Of a stretch of DNA of 64,000 nucleotides, positions 34,593 through 43,198 are shown piece after piece. The stretch covers positions 25,616-89,615 of the forward strand of contig JAZQKZ010000020.1 of NCBI GenBank assembly GCA_045542415.1, written 5' to 3'. The notes under the pieces are model-generated. The model was not told the origin of the DNA. It made no database searches and saw only the letters and a list, made by a program, of their open reading frames with translations. The number at the start of each line of letters is the position of its first letter. Within the stretch, counting starts at the first letter, position 1. The DNA comes from UMGS1958 sp045542415 (GTDB lineage: Bacteria > Bacillota > Clostridia > UBA1381). Made by a program: the position numbers and the translations under genes.

Positions 34593-35324
34593 ATGGATAT
34601 AATTAAATTGAGACTCAGGCAGTTTGCACAGATAGCGTTAATCCTTTTTATTATGCCGATTGTATTTGTAATAATAGGAAATATATCAAATGAACCGGGA
34701 AAATTGGTAATAAATTGGCTTGCGGAGAACTCGATATTTAATGTTATAATCACGGCTTTGGATAAAGTTATAGAATATGGAAACTCTGATCAGACATGGA
34801 ATACTATATTAAAAGATGTGGCGATAAATGGATACATAAAGAGTTTTTTACATATTTTATTTGCAGGCTTTACAGTGCAAATATTTAAAAAAGGAGGAGA
34901 AATACTCGGACTAAAGGACGGCGATTTATTACCGGTTTTTTTGGGTGTTGCATTTTATTCTCTGGTGTGCGCTTTTATAGAAACTAGCCCGGAGTCGGCA
35001 CAAATGATATTTTATTGTTTTGCTGTTATTATGCAAATAATAGCAATGATAGTAATGTGTAAATGTGTTTTTGGTATGGGTCAAAAAAAGGTAGTAAGCG
35101 TACACAGATATATATATGTTGTTTTGTTTCAAATATTTTTAGATAGCATAAATGCGTATTGTGTTTATTTTTATATAGTATTGTGTGTATGCTTAGGGCT
35201 ATTACAAGATAATATGAGTTGTAGTCTTTTTTATTCAATAAAAACCTGTCTTATTATGGGAGTGGTGCTGATCCTGGTAACATATTTGGTTGATATGGTA
35301 AAAAAGATTGAGAGAATTGCATAA
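34593..35324 (+). CDS. Multi-pass membrane protein of unknown family
   Basis: A 243-residue, strongly hydrophobic protein with about six TM helices (around residues 10-32, 75-95, 110-128, 135-158, 170-195 and 215-235). Start ATG follows GGGAGGAAAG. I recognise no family. Its low G+C content matches the preceding island genes, and it is separated from the dispanin-like gene only by the AAA relic, so I place it at the island's right end. Confidence 0.6.
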   Translation: MDIIKLRLRQFAQIALILFIMPIVFVIIGNISNEPGKLVINWLAENSIFNVIITALDKVIEYGNSDQTWNTILKDVAINGYIKSFLHILFAGFTVQIFKKGGEILGLKDGDLLPVFLGVAFYSLVCAFIETSPESAQMIFYCFAVIMQIIAMIVMCKCVFGMGQKKVVSVHRYIYVVLFQIFLDSINAYCVYFYIVLCVCLGLLQDNMSCSLFYSIKTCLIMGVVLILVTYLVDMVKKIERIA

Positions 35325-35375
35325 GAAAAAATAAACAAATACGATAAAAGCAAAGAAAGCAATTATCGTGCTTTT

Positions 35376-35440
35376 ACAGGCATTGTTTTAGGACAATGCC
35401 TGTTATGTATTTCACTTGCTTGTCAACAAGTGAAATACAT
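35376..35440. repeat. Two adjacent strong hairpins at the island's right edge
   Basis: A 10-bp stem (35376-35385 with 35394-35403) is followed at once by a 14-bp perfect stem (35405-35418 with 35427-35440). Neither has a T tract, so they are not standard terminators, although they may still end transcription or protect a 3' end. They could be a short mobile repeat; no second copy was seen in the window. Confidence 0.55.
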
Positions 35441-35495
35441 CATCGGTATGTGAAAGCAAATTCCGGTTGTGTCGTAAAAAGATACTTAGGTGAGC

Positions 35496-35568
35496 GTCGG
35501 GAATAAAAAGGAACTGCCCCGCAGACTTTACTTGCTGCGGTTAGCGAGATTAACTCTCCGACAGTTCC
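35496..35568. other. Nested stem structure in the gap before the RhaT-like gene
   Basis: GGAACTG (35510-35516) pairs with CAGTTCC (35562-35568) around an inner CCGCAG/CTGCGG helix; GTCGG (35496-35500) can compete by pairing with CCGAC (35558-35562). On the minus strand the structure ends in TTTTTA, so it may terminate a minus-strand RNA. It lies upstream of the promoter at 35685, so it is not part of that gene's leader. The rest of 35325-35735 shows no gene. Confidence 0.3.
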
Positions 35569-35684
35569 GGATAACACTATATCACGAAAACATAAGAATG
35601 TCGAGGCTAAAACCTACCCGCCCTGCCGTAATGTGTATCTATTGTAAACCAACACACAGTATATGTAATTTAATAATTATTTTA

Positions 35685-35713
35685 TTGACAATTCAAGGTT
35701 GTAGTATTATAAT
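35685..35713 (+). promoter_or_regulatory. Consensus promoter of the RhaT-like gene
   Basis: TTGACA (35685-35690), 17 nt, TATAAT (35708-35713): a perfect sigma-A match, with transcription expected near 35720. This places the 5' end after the upstream ATG candidate at 35490 and supports ATG 35736 as start. Confidence 0.8.
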
Positions 35714-35735
35714 TGATTTAATGGAGGGATATAGA

Positions 35736-36695
35736 ATGGTTTATGGGTTTATTCTTTTGCTTATTGCAGGTATTTGTCAGGGCAGCTTTGGTTTGGGATA
35801 TAAAAAATATACTCCCTTTTCATGGGCGGCATTTTGGGGAATATATAATATTTTATGCTTGACGGTTGCGGTGTGCTTTACATGGATAACGGCACCGTCT
35901 TTGTGGTCAGTGCTTGCAGCGTGCGGTTTTAAGTATTTGCTTGTTCCGCTTGTATGCGGTGCAATGTGGGGACTGTCGTCAATCGGTTTTTCAAAGGGAA
36001 TAGTTAAAATAGGAATGTCGATGGTTTACGGTATTTCTATGGGTATCTCAACGATTGTGGGCTCGTTAATTCCCATGATTATAAATAAAGCTGTTCCGTC
36101 AGGCGGCATGGCTGTAATGTTTTGGGTGGGTCTTGTTTTATCTCTTGTTGGAGTCGGAATGGTAACTGTTGCCGGGGTTAAGCGTGACGGCGACACAAGG
36201 TTGTCCTGTTCGGGAATCATACTTGCAGTTTTATCGGGACTTGGTTCGGGGGCTATGAATGTAGGCTTTTCCTTCTCTGAAAATATCAGCAACGAGTTTA
36301 TAAGACTGGGCTATTCTCAGGCGGCGGTTTCAAGCGGAAAATGGCTTCCGGTTCTTGCCGGCGGATGCATTATGTGTATAATATGGTGTATTGGTGAATT
36401 GTGCGTCAAGCGTGAATGGAATACCGTTTATAAGAGCGGAAATATACAAAGAACGGTTAAGCTGTTTGGGGTAAGTATGGTGTGGTATGCAGCATTGCTG
36501 TTATACGGATTGGCAACTGTAAGGCTTGGAGATATGGGTAATACGGCGGGGTGGATCTTGTTTAATGCACTTGCACTTATCATTTCTGTAGGTTGGGGAT
36601 TGAAAACAGGCGAATGGCGAAACAGTAAAAAGGACATGCTGTTTACCGGCTGTGCGGTATTGATTGCTTCGTGGGTATTTACTGCGTTAGCCTGA
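35736..36695 (+). CDS. RhaT-family (L-rhamnose/proton symporter-like) transporter
   Basis: A 319-residue integral membrane protein with about ten TM helices. ATG 35736 is chosen because GGAGGG lies 9 nt upstream and the promoter at 35685 rules out the longer frame. The start MVYGFILLLIAGICQGSFGL and the later WGLSSIGFSKGIVKIGMSM fit the RhaT/DMT superfamily, in which RhaT imports L-rhamnose with protons. The substrate here is not certain; no rhamnose catabolic gene is nearby. It is a single-gene unit ended by the hairpin at 36709. Confidence 0.8.
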   Translation: MVYGFILLLIAGICQGSFGLGYKKYTPFSWAAFWGIYNILCLTVAVCFTWITAPSLWSVLAACGFKYLLVPLVCGAMWGLSSIGFSKGIVKIGMSMVYGISMGISTIVGSLIPMIINKAVPSGGMAVMFWVGLVLSLVGVGMVTVAGVKRDGDTRLSCSGIILAVLSGLGSGAMNVGFSFSENISNEFIRLGYSQAAVSSGKWLPVLAGGCIMCIIWCIGELCVKREWNTVYKSGNIQRTVKLFGVSMVWYAALLLYGLATVRLGDMGNTAGWILFNALALIISVGWGLKTGEWRNSKKDMLFTGCAVLIASWVFTALA

Positions 36696-36708
36696 TAGGT
36701 GAAAAAGA

Positions 36709-36751
36709 GAGGCAGCGAGGATAACTATGCTGCCTCGTTTGTTTTTTTGTG
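36709..36751 (+). terminator. Terminator after the RhaT-like gene
   Basis: 8-bp stem GAGGCAGC/GCTGCCTC (36709-36716 with 36729-36736) followed by GTTTGTTTTTTTG. Confidence 0.85.
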
Positions 36752-36765
36752 TTACAAAGCCTGAC

Positions 36766-36835
36766 TATGGGGAGAATTATCCCCATATCAATTATATACC
36801 CACCTCTTTACAAGATACGAAATTTGTGGTATAAT
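36766..36835 (+). promoter_or_regulatory. Promoter with upstream palindrome (36.9 kb operon)
   Basis: TTTACA (36807-36812), 17 nt, TATAAT (36830-36835). A perfect inverted repeat TATGGGGA/TCCCCATA (36766-36773 with 36780-36787) lies 20 nt before the -35 box and may bind a regulator. The first gene starts about 22 nt after the -10 box. Confidence 0.7.
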
Positions 36836-36856
36836 GTCAAAAAAGGGGGCGAAAGA

Positions 36857-38464
36857 ATGGAATCTGTAATTTATAACCCGTTAGAAGAATACGAAAATAA
36901 ATTCAAAAGCCTTCATCTTGAAAAAACACAAAGCTTTTTTGAAGCACTTGTCAGAGAGTCAAATATAAATATTGAAGAAAACAGAGAAACTGTCCGTCAA
37001 TATAACATTTATAAAGAAAATCTTGCAAAGCTTAAAAGCAGGCTTAATCTTTACAGATTTTTGCGAGTGTTAATGGCAATCACTATTGTGCTTATTCCGC
37101 TTATCATTTTAAAAATGACTCCGAAAATCAGAGCGCTGAGAGAGGAAATCGAGCTGGCGGATACTAAGGCGGATGAGCTTCTTGCAATTGCTAATAATCA
37201 GATGTTGCCGCTGAATAAGCTTTTTACGGATCGGGATGCTATAAATATAATAGAGTCAACAATTCCGCTGATGTCATTTGATTCCTGCTTTTCTGTGAAG
37301 CAGGAGGAGGATATGAAAATAAACTATGATTTTGTGACACGGAATGAGGATGAACAGTCAACTATAGACGTTTTGGCAGGCAGATATAACGAAAATCCGT
37401 TTTTGTTTGAGAATAAATTAATTCACACAATGGGCACGGAAACCTATCACGGTTATAAAACGATTTCATGGGTGGAAACGTACAGAGACAGTAACGGAAA
37501 ACTGCAAAGAAGAACAGTATCACAGACGCTTCATGCTTCGGTTACAAAGCCTAAGCCTTATTATAAAACTCAGGTAGTACTGAATTACGGTTCGCAGGGC
37601 GGTTCGGAGCTGTCATTCAGTCGTGACGCTTCGCATCTTGAAAGAAAAAGCGAAAAGGCGATTGAGAGATATGTAAAAAGAGGCGAAAAGAGGCTTAAAA
37701 GACTGACGGACAAGGCAATCAGTGAGAACGGTGATTTTGTGAGTATGTCAAACTCGGATTTTGAGGTTCTTTTCGATGCACTTGACAGGACTAATGAGGT
37801 TCAATACAGAACTCTGTTCACTCCGCTGGCTCAGACGAATATGGTGGATCTGATTTTATCAAAGAGCGGATACGGAGACGATTTTAATTTTATCAAGCTT
37901 AACCGTATGAACAGAATTATCTCACAGCACAGTCAGGGAAGAGAAATCAATCTGCTGCCGGATAATTTTGCATCATATTCCTTTGATATAATTAAAGAGA
38001 GCTTTATCAATAAAAATGTTGAGTACTTTAAGGCTGTATATTTCGACTTCGCGCCTCTTCTGGCAATTCCGGCATATCAGGAGCGACCGGTACATTCCTT
38101 AAAGCCGATACCAAGCTATACCCGGTTATACTCTTTAAAGGAGTGTGAAGCACTGGCAAATGCGGTGGATAGTAAATACGTTGTACATCCGGACACCAAA
38201 ACACAGGCAATATTAAAATCCGACTTTATCTCGTCAAAGGATAATGTTGATGAAACCCGTATCAGTGCATATTCCTATGATATTGTCAAGCGTGAGGACA
38301 TAGTACCGGTATATGGCGGAGACGGTCGATATCATGATGTGTCGGTGCTGTGGGACGAGTACATACCGCTTGAAGAGCATAACAGCTTTTTTATTACGGA
38401 GCTGGGTGCGGCGAAAAATGAGAATGTTATGGCAAGCAGAAACGGCTTGTGTATATTCAGTTAA
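36857..38464 (+). CDS. One-TM protein of unknown family (LemA partner)
   Basis: A 535-residue protein. ATG 36857 is chosen because the promoter's -10 box ends at 36835 and AAGGGGGCGAAAG precedes it. Residues 1-60 are a charged coiled-coil-like stretch. A TM helix follows at about 66-86 (FLRVLMAITIVLIPLIIL), then a helical neck and a large soluble domain to the end. I recognise no family. The gene precedes a lemA-type gene by 29 nt; LemA proteins often sit beside membrane proteins of unknown role, so the two may form a complex. Confidence 0.6.
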   Translation: MESVIYNPLEEYENKFKSLHLEKTQSFFEALVRESNINIEENRETVRQYNIYKENLAKLKSRLNLYRFLRVLMAITIVLIPLIILKMTPKIRALREEIELADTKADELLAIANNQMLPLNKLFTDRDAINIIESTIPLMSFDSCFSVKQEEDMKINYDFVTRNEDEQSTIDVLAGRYNENPFLFENKLIHTMGTETYHGYKTISWVETYRDSNGKLQRRTVSQTLHASVTKPKPYYKTQVVLNYGSQGGSELSFSRDASHLERKSEKAIERYVKRGEKRLKRLTDKAISENGDFVSMSNSDFEVLFDALDRTNEVQYRTLFTPLAQTNMVDLILSKSGYGDDFNFIKLNRMNRIISQHSQGREINLLPDNFASYSFDIIKESFINKNVEYFKAVYFDFAPLLAIPAYQERPVHSLKPIPSYTRLYSLKECEALANAVDSKYVVHPDTKTQAILKSDFISSKDNVDETRISAYSYDIVKREDIVPVYGGDGRYHDVSVLWDEYIPLEEHNSFFITELGAAKNENVMASRNGLCIFS

Positions 38465-38493
38465 AATTTATAAATGAAAAGGAGAGAAACAAA

Positions 38494-39162
38494 ATGGCTA
38501 ATCAGTTAGACGAGCTTAATCCCGAAATCAGAGAAGAGGGACTTGAAACAAATGTTATTGTAAAGAAGCTTCCGGCGGAGGTTGGATTCGGTTCAACAGT
38601 TTTTGAAATCATGCTATGGGTATGCGGAATTTTACCCGGACTTATATTTTTATTCATGAAAATAGGTGCGCAGAAGCATTTTGATCAGTTGCAGCAGAAA
38701 ATACAGAGAAATGCATCTCAGATTGACAACTATCTCGAACAGAGAGTGGTAGTGCTTCAGAACTGTGCGAGACTTCTGGATAAGGCTATAGACCTTGACA
38801 AAAGCACCTTTGAGAATATCGCAAGGTACAGATCCGGAAATGCATATGATTCAGATGCTGCGCGTAATGAGGTAAGCGGTCAGATTGAAACAATTTCAAG
38901 GGATATAAACGTAGCTATGGAAAATTATCCCGATCTGGCGGCACACCGTGAAATTGCAGATGCCATGCAGCAGAATATGTATTTGCAAAGAGAGATTACA
39001 GCGGCAAGAGAGCTGTACAACGATACGATAAACGAATGGAACAGAGATATTTTCGCGTGGCCGACCAAGAAAATCGTAGCAGCGAAAAACGGATATACAA
39101 CAAGAATCCCGTTTATTGCATCCAAAGAAATCAAGGAAAAGGCAAAGAGTGTATTCTTTTAA
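38494..39162 (+). CDS. lemA: LemA family protein
   Basis: A 222-residue protein with one N-terminal TM helix (about 32-55) and a four-helix-bundle body. The C-terminal half carries the LemA signature: ARELYNDTINEWNRDIFAWP, followed by the conserved proline/phenylalanine end (RIPFIASKE). ATG 38494 has AAAGGAGAG 8 nt upstream; a longer frame from 38449 overlaps the previous gene and lacks such a site. The molecular function of LemA proteins is unknown; they are membrane-anchored with the body outside or inside, depending on the species. A strong terminator ends the operon. Confidence 0.82.
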   Translation: MANQLDELNPEIREEGLETNVIVKKLPAEVGFGSTVFEIMLWVCGILPGLIFLFMKIGAQKHFDQLQQKIQRNASQIDNYLEQRVVVLQNCARLLDKAIDLDKSTFENIARYRSGNAYDSDAARNEVSGQIETISRDINVAMENYPDLAAHREIADAMQQNMYLQREITAARELYNDTINEWNRDIFAWPTKKIVAAKNGYTTRIPFIASKEIKEKAKSVFF

Positions 39163-39187
39163 AGCGGGGGCTGAAGCTACATATGAC

Positions 39188-39224
39188 AAACGGTTTGGAG
39201 CAATGTTCTCCAAACCGTTTTTAT
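39188..39224 (+). terminator. Terminator after lemA
   Basis: 13-bp perfect stem AAACGGTTTGGAG/CTCCAAACCGTTT (39188-39200 with 39208-39220), 7-nt loop, then TTTATG. The A/T symmetry allows it to work in both directions. Confidence 0.85.
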
Positions 39225-39797
39225 GTTTGTAAAAAATATATTCCTGTTGTATCGGGTGATAAAATAAAAAGGGCATGTCATAACACGCCCAACAATATCA
39301 TTATATCATAAAGCAGGATGCTTGTAAAGACAATTTGGGAAAAGGCTGATAAAATCTGCGTTTTATCCAAAAAAACAGCCAAATCTTTTGATGAAATGTC
39401 AATTGAAAATCCTGAAAAAATATGCTATTATATAGATACAAACAAAGAAAGAGGTACAGTCCAATGAGAACTTAACAAAAGACTTAATATGAAAGCAAGA
39501 CAACAAATTGATTTGAACGGGTTCAATAAAAACACGACGGTGTAACGTTTTATATAGATTAAAGTACGAAAGTACAGAAGGTGAGGTTAAGTTCAAATCA
39601 AAACCCAAAAAGCTTTCACAGAATAAGTCGCAAATCCAACCTTTTACAGCAAACAGAAAGTGAATCGGAAACATAAAGTGATTCTCCTTAGAGAATATAA
39701 ATAAGACAAAAACAGTTTCAGCGGCCGGAGTAATGCAGTAAAAGGAATCAATAGAAAGAGAGGTAAACGAGAATGATGTTAGATATCAAGAGTGAAC
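39225..39797. other. Gene-free stretch, possible noncoding RNA or decayed gene
   Basis: No credible coding sequence is visible on either strand; frames are short, without start and ribosome site together. On the plus strand an open stretch of 47 codons (ending NKSQIQPFTANRK near 39662) has no start. The stretch is A-rich, with purine-rich islands, and leads into a very strong terminator at 39798, which implies that something is transcribed through it. A small RNA or the 3' part of a dead gene are both possible. Confidence 0.35.
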
Positions 39798-39863
39798 AGA
39801 AATGACCCTTAATTGTAGGTGTTGATGCAGTTAAGGGTCATTTCTTTTTTTTGTTTGTTTTTT
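39798..39863 (+). terminator. Very strong intrinsic terminator
   Basis: 15-bp perfect stem AGAAATGACCCTTAA/TTAAGGGTCATTTCT (39798-39812 with 39831-39845), followed by a T-rich tract of about 18 nt. No coding sequence precedes it. Confidence 0.85.
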
Positions 39864-39977
39864 TATAAACACAAATGCCCGGACGCAATTGATGCCGGGC
39901 AATATTTGGTGAATTTCTCCGTGTTGTTGAGCTGAAGTTTCACGTTCAGAAAATTCGTCAAAAAATCTCACAAATAA

Positions 39978-40006
39978 TTGAAATAATTTGTGTGGTATGA
40001 TATAAT
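39978..40006 (+). promoter_or_regulatory. Promoter of the LRR/AAA/VWA operon
   Basis: TTGAAA (39978-39983), 17 nt, TATAAT (40001-40006). Expected start near 40013, which supports ATG 40063 rather than ATG 40021 as first start. Confidence 0.72.
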
Positions 40007-40062
40007 AAAAATGTATTTTTATGTTTGAAATTATGAAAAATCACCATATAATGAGGAGAAAA

Positions 40063-41160
40063 ATGGTCATGGCGGATTTGTGGAATGAAGAGAAGACTAT
40101 AATACCTGACGGACGAGAAAAAATATACGAAAAAGAATTTTTTAAGAATGATACACTGACTGATGCGGTTATCCCCGGCAGTGTGAAAACAATCGGAAAG
40201 AGGGCATTTTGCGGATGCTATAATTTAGTGAATGTAGAAATCAGTGACGGTGTGGAAAGGATAGAGAGTCATGCATTTGACGGTTGTAAAAGTTTGAGAA
40301 CCGTAACGATTCCCGGAAGTGTAAAAGTAATAGAAGACGGTGCATTCAGTGACTCCGGAGTTGAAAGTGTAATAATTTGCGAGGGTACGGAGGAGATAGG
40401 CGAGGATGCGTTTTACAGATGTGTCCGTTTAAAAGAGATAGAAATTCCGGGAAGTGTGAAGAGGATAAGCAAATATATGTGCCATAGCTGTGTGAGGCTT
40501 AAAAAAGTCAGTATTGGTGACGGAGTTGAAGCAATAGATGAATATGCATTCCGGGGCAGTGGTGTAAGAAGTATAACGGTTCCCGGAAGTGTTGTGTATA
40601 TAGGAAGCAATGCATTTTTTAACTGCGTTAGTCTTGAAAATATAATACTGACTACAGGTATAAAAGAAGTGAAAAGCACTTCCTTTGCGGGATGTATAAA
40701 TCTCAGAAGTATAACGATAGGAAGCAATATTAAATTATGGGGCTGGCCGTTCGGATTGGGAAGAAATATAGAGGAGATAACCGCACCGCAGGATATAAAA
40801 GAAAGACTTTATTCCTGCATTTATATGAACACGTTATTTCTTGGAGAGGGAGATGACAGTATTACATATGAGCTTGCTAAGGATATATATTCTATTGTAG
40901 AAATTTCAGATGAACAGAAAAGCCGTTTATTGAGTCATCTTATAAAAGGTGCTAACATGGTCGTACTGCGAGCGTTGTTTGAGGTCGGGATTGATATTGA
41001 CAGTGAGCTGTTTGATAAACTGCTCAAAGAGGCGATTGCTACAGACAATCCTGAACTGATTGCAATGCTGATTGAGGAAAAAAGAAAAATGTCGGACTCA
41101 TCTGATAATATTGACAAGCTGCACTGGAATCTTGGCGAAAACCTTGCAGACGATGAATAA
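40063..41160 (+). CDS. Cytoplasmic BspA-type LRR protein with ankyrin-like tail (1 of 4)
   Basis: A 365-residue protein without signal peptide. GAGGAG at 40053-40058 serves ATG 40063 or ATG 40069; the upstream ATG 40021 lies only 8 nt from the predicted transcription start. Residues 20-240 hold eight to nine BspA/TpLRR repeats (DAVIPGSVKTIGKRAFCGCY and similar). The C-terminal about 110 residues contain an ankyrin-like helical pair (LLSHLIKGANMVVLRALFEV, then LLKEAIATDNPELIAMLIEE) and end with an acidic tail. The same tail occurs in the other three LRR proteins of this operon, which sets them apart from surface BspA proteins. It is likely an intracellular recognition or adaptor protein. Confidence 0.8.
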   Translation: MVMADLWNEEKTIIPDGREKIYEKEFFKNDTLTDAVIPGSVKTIGKRAFCGCYNLVNVEISDGVERIESHAFDGCKSLRTVTIPGSVKVIEDGAFSDSGVESVIICEGTEEIGEDAFYRCVRLKEIEIPGSVKRISKYMCHSCVRLKKVSIGDGVEAIDEYAFRGSGVRSITVPGSVVYIGSNAFFNCVSLENIILTTGIKEVKSTSFAGCINLRSITIGSNIKLWGWPFGLGRNIEEITAPQDIKERLYSCIYMNTLFLGEGDDSITYELAKDIYSIVEISDEQKSRLLSHLIKGANMVVLRALFEVGIDIDSELFDKLLKEAIATDNPELIAMLIEEKRKMSDSSDNIDKLHWNLGENLADDE

Positions 41161-41180
41161 GAAAAAGGAAGTGAGAAGAA

Positions 41181-43082
41181 ATGAAGCATATAGTTATAAC
41201 CGGAAATAAGGCGGTTTTTAATAATTTGTCTTATTCCGGAGATGAAAAGCTGGAGAGGGTTACGGTCAGTGACGGTGTTAAGGTAATAGGAAATGAGGTG
41301 TTTGCCGGCTGTACGGGTCTTTCGGAAGTGATACTTCCGGAGGGACTTGAGGAAATTGGAGACGGTGCGTTCCGTAGCTGCAAACTTCTGAAATCCATAA
41401 TATTTCCGGAGAGCCTCAAGAGCATAGGAAACTCTGCGTTTTCAGGATGCAGTGGGCTTGAGAATATACGCTTTCCAAAGGAACTTGAGGAAATCGGTGA
41501 GCTTGCGTTTGAGGGCTGTGACAGACTCAGTGGTGCGTCTGTTTTCGGGCATATAAAAAGGGTTGGAAGCCGGGCTTTTATAAATTGCATAGGTCTCGAA
41601 GAGGTGGTATTTGAAGATGGAGCAGAAGCAGTCGGGGCGGAAATGTTTAAAGGCTGTGAAAATCTCAAAAAGGTAAGGCTTTCAGGAAGTATAAAAAATG
41701 TGGGTGAAGCCGCCTTTAAAAAATGCAGGAGTCTGGAAGATGTAGTATTTGAAGACGGAATAGAGACATTGGCATACAGAATGTTCTATGCCTGTGATAA
41801 GATAAAAAAAATAAAGATTCCCGGAAGTGTAAAACGGGTAGTCAAGGGTGTCTTTGAGAATTGCAGAGGTCTTGAGGAGGTAATTTTTGAAGAGGGGGTT
41901 GAGGTAATAGAATCGGTGCTTAGCGGTTGCACACAGCTAAGACGTGTAGAATTGCCGGGCAGTATAAAAGCACTTGCGGATGGAATGTTTGAAAAATGCA
42001 GGAGGCTGACCGATGTAACGATTGCAAACGGTATGAAGCAGATAGGAAAGAGCATGTTCAAAGCCTGCACAGGTATCGGACGAGTAGAAATTCCTGAAAG
42101 TGTAGAGGTCATAGAAGCATCTGCTTTTGCGTACTGTAAAAATATTGAAATAGTAAAGTTTGGAAAGAATGTGACAGCAATAGAAGAAAAGGCATTTCAG
42201 GAATGCTCAAATCTCAGAATGGCATTTATTCCGTCAACTGTCACACATATAGGAAAACGTGCATTTGCAAAATGTACGAATCTGGTAAATGTAGTGTTTG
42301 AAGGGGAGATAGAGACAATAGAAGAAAGCACTTTTGAATACTGTATCAGTCTGAGGGAGGTAAAGCTGCCGGAAAATGTGAAAAAGATAGAGGCGTGTGC
42401 ATTCATGAGATGTGGATATCTGAAGAATGTGATTATTCCGAAAGGGCTGGAAATAATAGGTGAGTGTGCGTTTGAGGATTGTTCTGCACTCAAAGAGTTA
42501 AGAATCCCTATAGGTATAAAGAAAATAGGCAATAAGGCTTTTGACGGGTGCAATCAGCTTGAGCAAATAATATTTTTTGATGAGGAAGAGATAAATGGTT
42601 CTGAGCAGGAGTATTGCTGTATTGACTTCAGGGACATAATGGTTGACGGGAGATACTGGATGAATGTATGGCCGTTTGCCAAGTGCGAAAATCTCGGAAA
42701 AATTACTGCATCTAAGCAAAACAGAACAAAGCTTTATCAATTGTTTATAGATATATGGGTAAGATGCATTTGGATGGATGACAGAATATCACTTTCATAT
42801 GAGTTGGCAAGAGAATTGTTTTCGGCAGCTACACTTCCTGATAGAATAATTATTGCACTTTATGCAAACAAAAAAATGACTGAAATGAAAGCATTTTTGG
42901 ATTTAGGGATTCCAATTGATTTTGATATAAGAGATTATTTACTTGAGGTGGCTCATAAAAATGAGGATATGGAAACCGTTGCGATGATTCTTGAATCAGT
43001 AAACCGCATGGCAGATAATGCGTCAGCCGGAGATTTGCGCTGGGATCTTGGTGAGATGCCCGATACAGATGATGAGGAGTAA
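41181..43082 (+). CDS. Cytoplasmic BspA-type LRR protein with ankyrin-like tail (2 of 4)
   Basis: A 633-residue protein beginning 20 nt after the first LRR gene with AAGGAAGTGAG upstream. About eighteen consecutive TpLRR repeats fill residues 8-480 with little interruption (LERVTVSDGVKVIGNEVFAG and so on). The C-terminus repeats the scheme LSYELARELFSAATLPDRII, an ankyrin-like pair ending EDMETVAMILESVNRMADNA, and the acidic end DLRWDLGEMPDTDDEE, parallel to KLHWNLGENLADDE in the first protein. There is no signal peptide. A duplication with the preceding gene is evident. Confidence 0.8.
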   Translation: MKHIVITGNKAVFNNLSYSGDEKLERVTVSDGVKVIGNEVFAGCTGLSEVILPEGLEEIGDGAFRSCKLLKSIIFPESLKSIGNSAFSGCSGLENIRFPKELEEIGELAFEGCDRLSGASVFGHIKRVGSRAFINCIGLEEVVFEDGAEAVGAEMFKGCENLKKVRLSGSIKNVGEAAFKKCRSLEDVVFEDGIETLAYRMFYACDKIKKIKIPGSVKRVVKGVFENCRGLEEVIFEEGVEVIESVLSGCTQLRRVELPGSIKALADGMFEKCRRLTDVTIANGMKQIGKSMFKACTGIGRVEIPESVEVIEASAFAYCKNIEIVKFGKNVTAIEEKAFQECSNLRMAFIPSTVTHIGKRAFAKCTNLVNVVFEGEIETIEESTFEYCISLREVKLPENVKKIEACAFMRCGYLKNVIIPKGLEIIGECAFEDCSALKELRIPIGIKKIGNKAFDGCNQLEQIIFFDEEEINGSEQEYCCIDFRDIMVDGRYWMNVWPFAKCENLGKITASKQNRTKLYQLFIDIWVRCIWMDDRISLSYELARELFSAATLPDRIIIALYANKKMTEMKAFLDLGIPIDFDIRDYLLEVAHKNEDMETVAMILESVNRMADNASAGDLRWDLGEMPDTDDEE

Positions 43083-43145
43083 AACACCCCCAAAAAAATC
43101 TTATAAAATTTATGATACAATGTAATTAATAAAATTTCGGGCATT

Positions 43146-43165
43146 CTGCGGCCATAATGCCGCAG
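43146..43165 (+). promoter_or_regulatory. Hairpin between LRR2 and the VWA gene
   Basis: 7-bp stem CTGCGGC/GCCGCAG with 6-nt loop in the 116-nt gap (43083-43198), preceded by an A/T-rich stretch with a TACAAT box near 43116. It may be a processing site or mark an internal promoter; there is no T tract. Confidence 0.35.
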
Positions 43166-43198
43166 GGTGTACCCTGATAGAGGAAAGGATGTGGAAGC

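Noticed and set aside
35490..35735. Long N-terminal extension of the RhaT-like protein
   Set aside because: A perfect promoter at 35685-35713 and a GGAGGG site before ATG 35736 place the start downstream; the extension has no protein-like features.
39399..39674. 91-codon minus-strand frame
   Set aside because: No ribosome site or domain is visible, and the hydrophobic composition is that expected from the A-rich plus strand.
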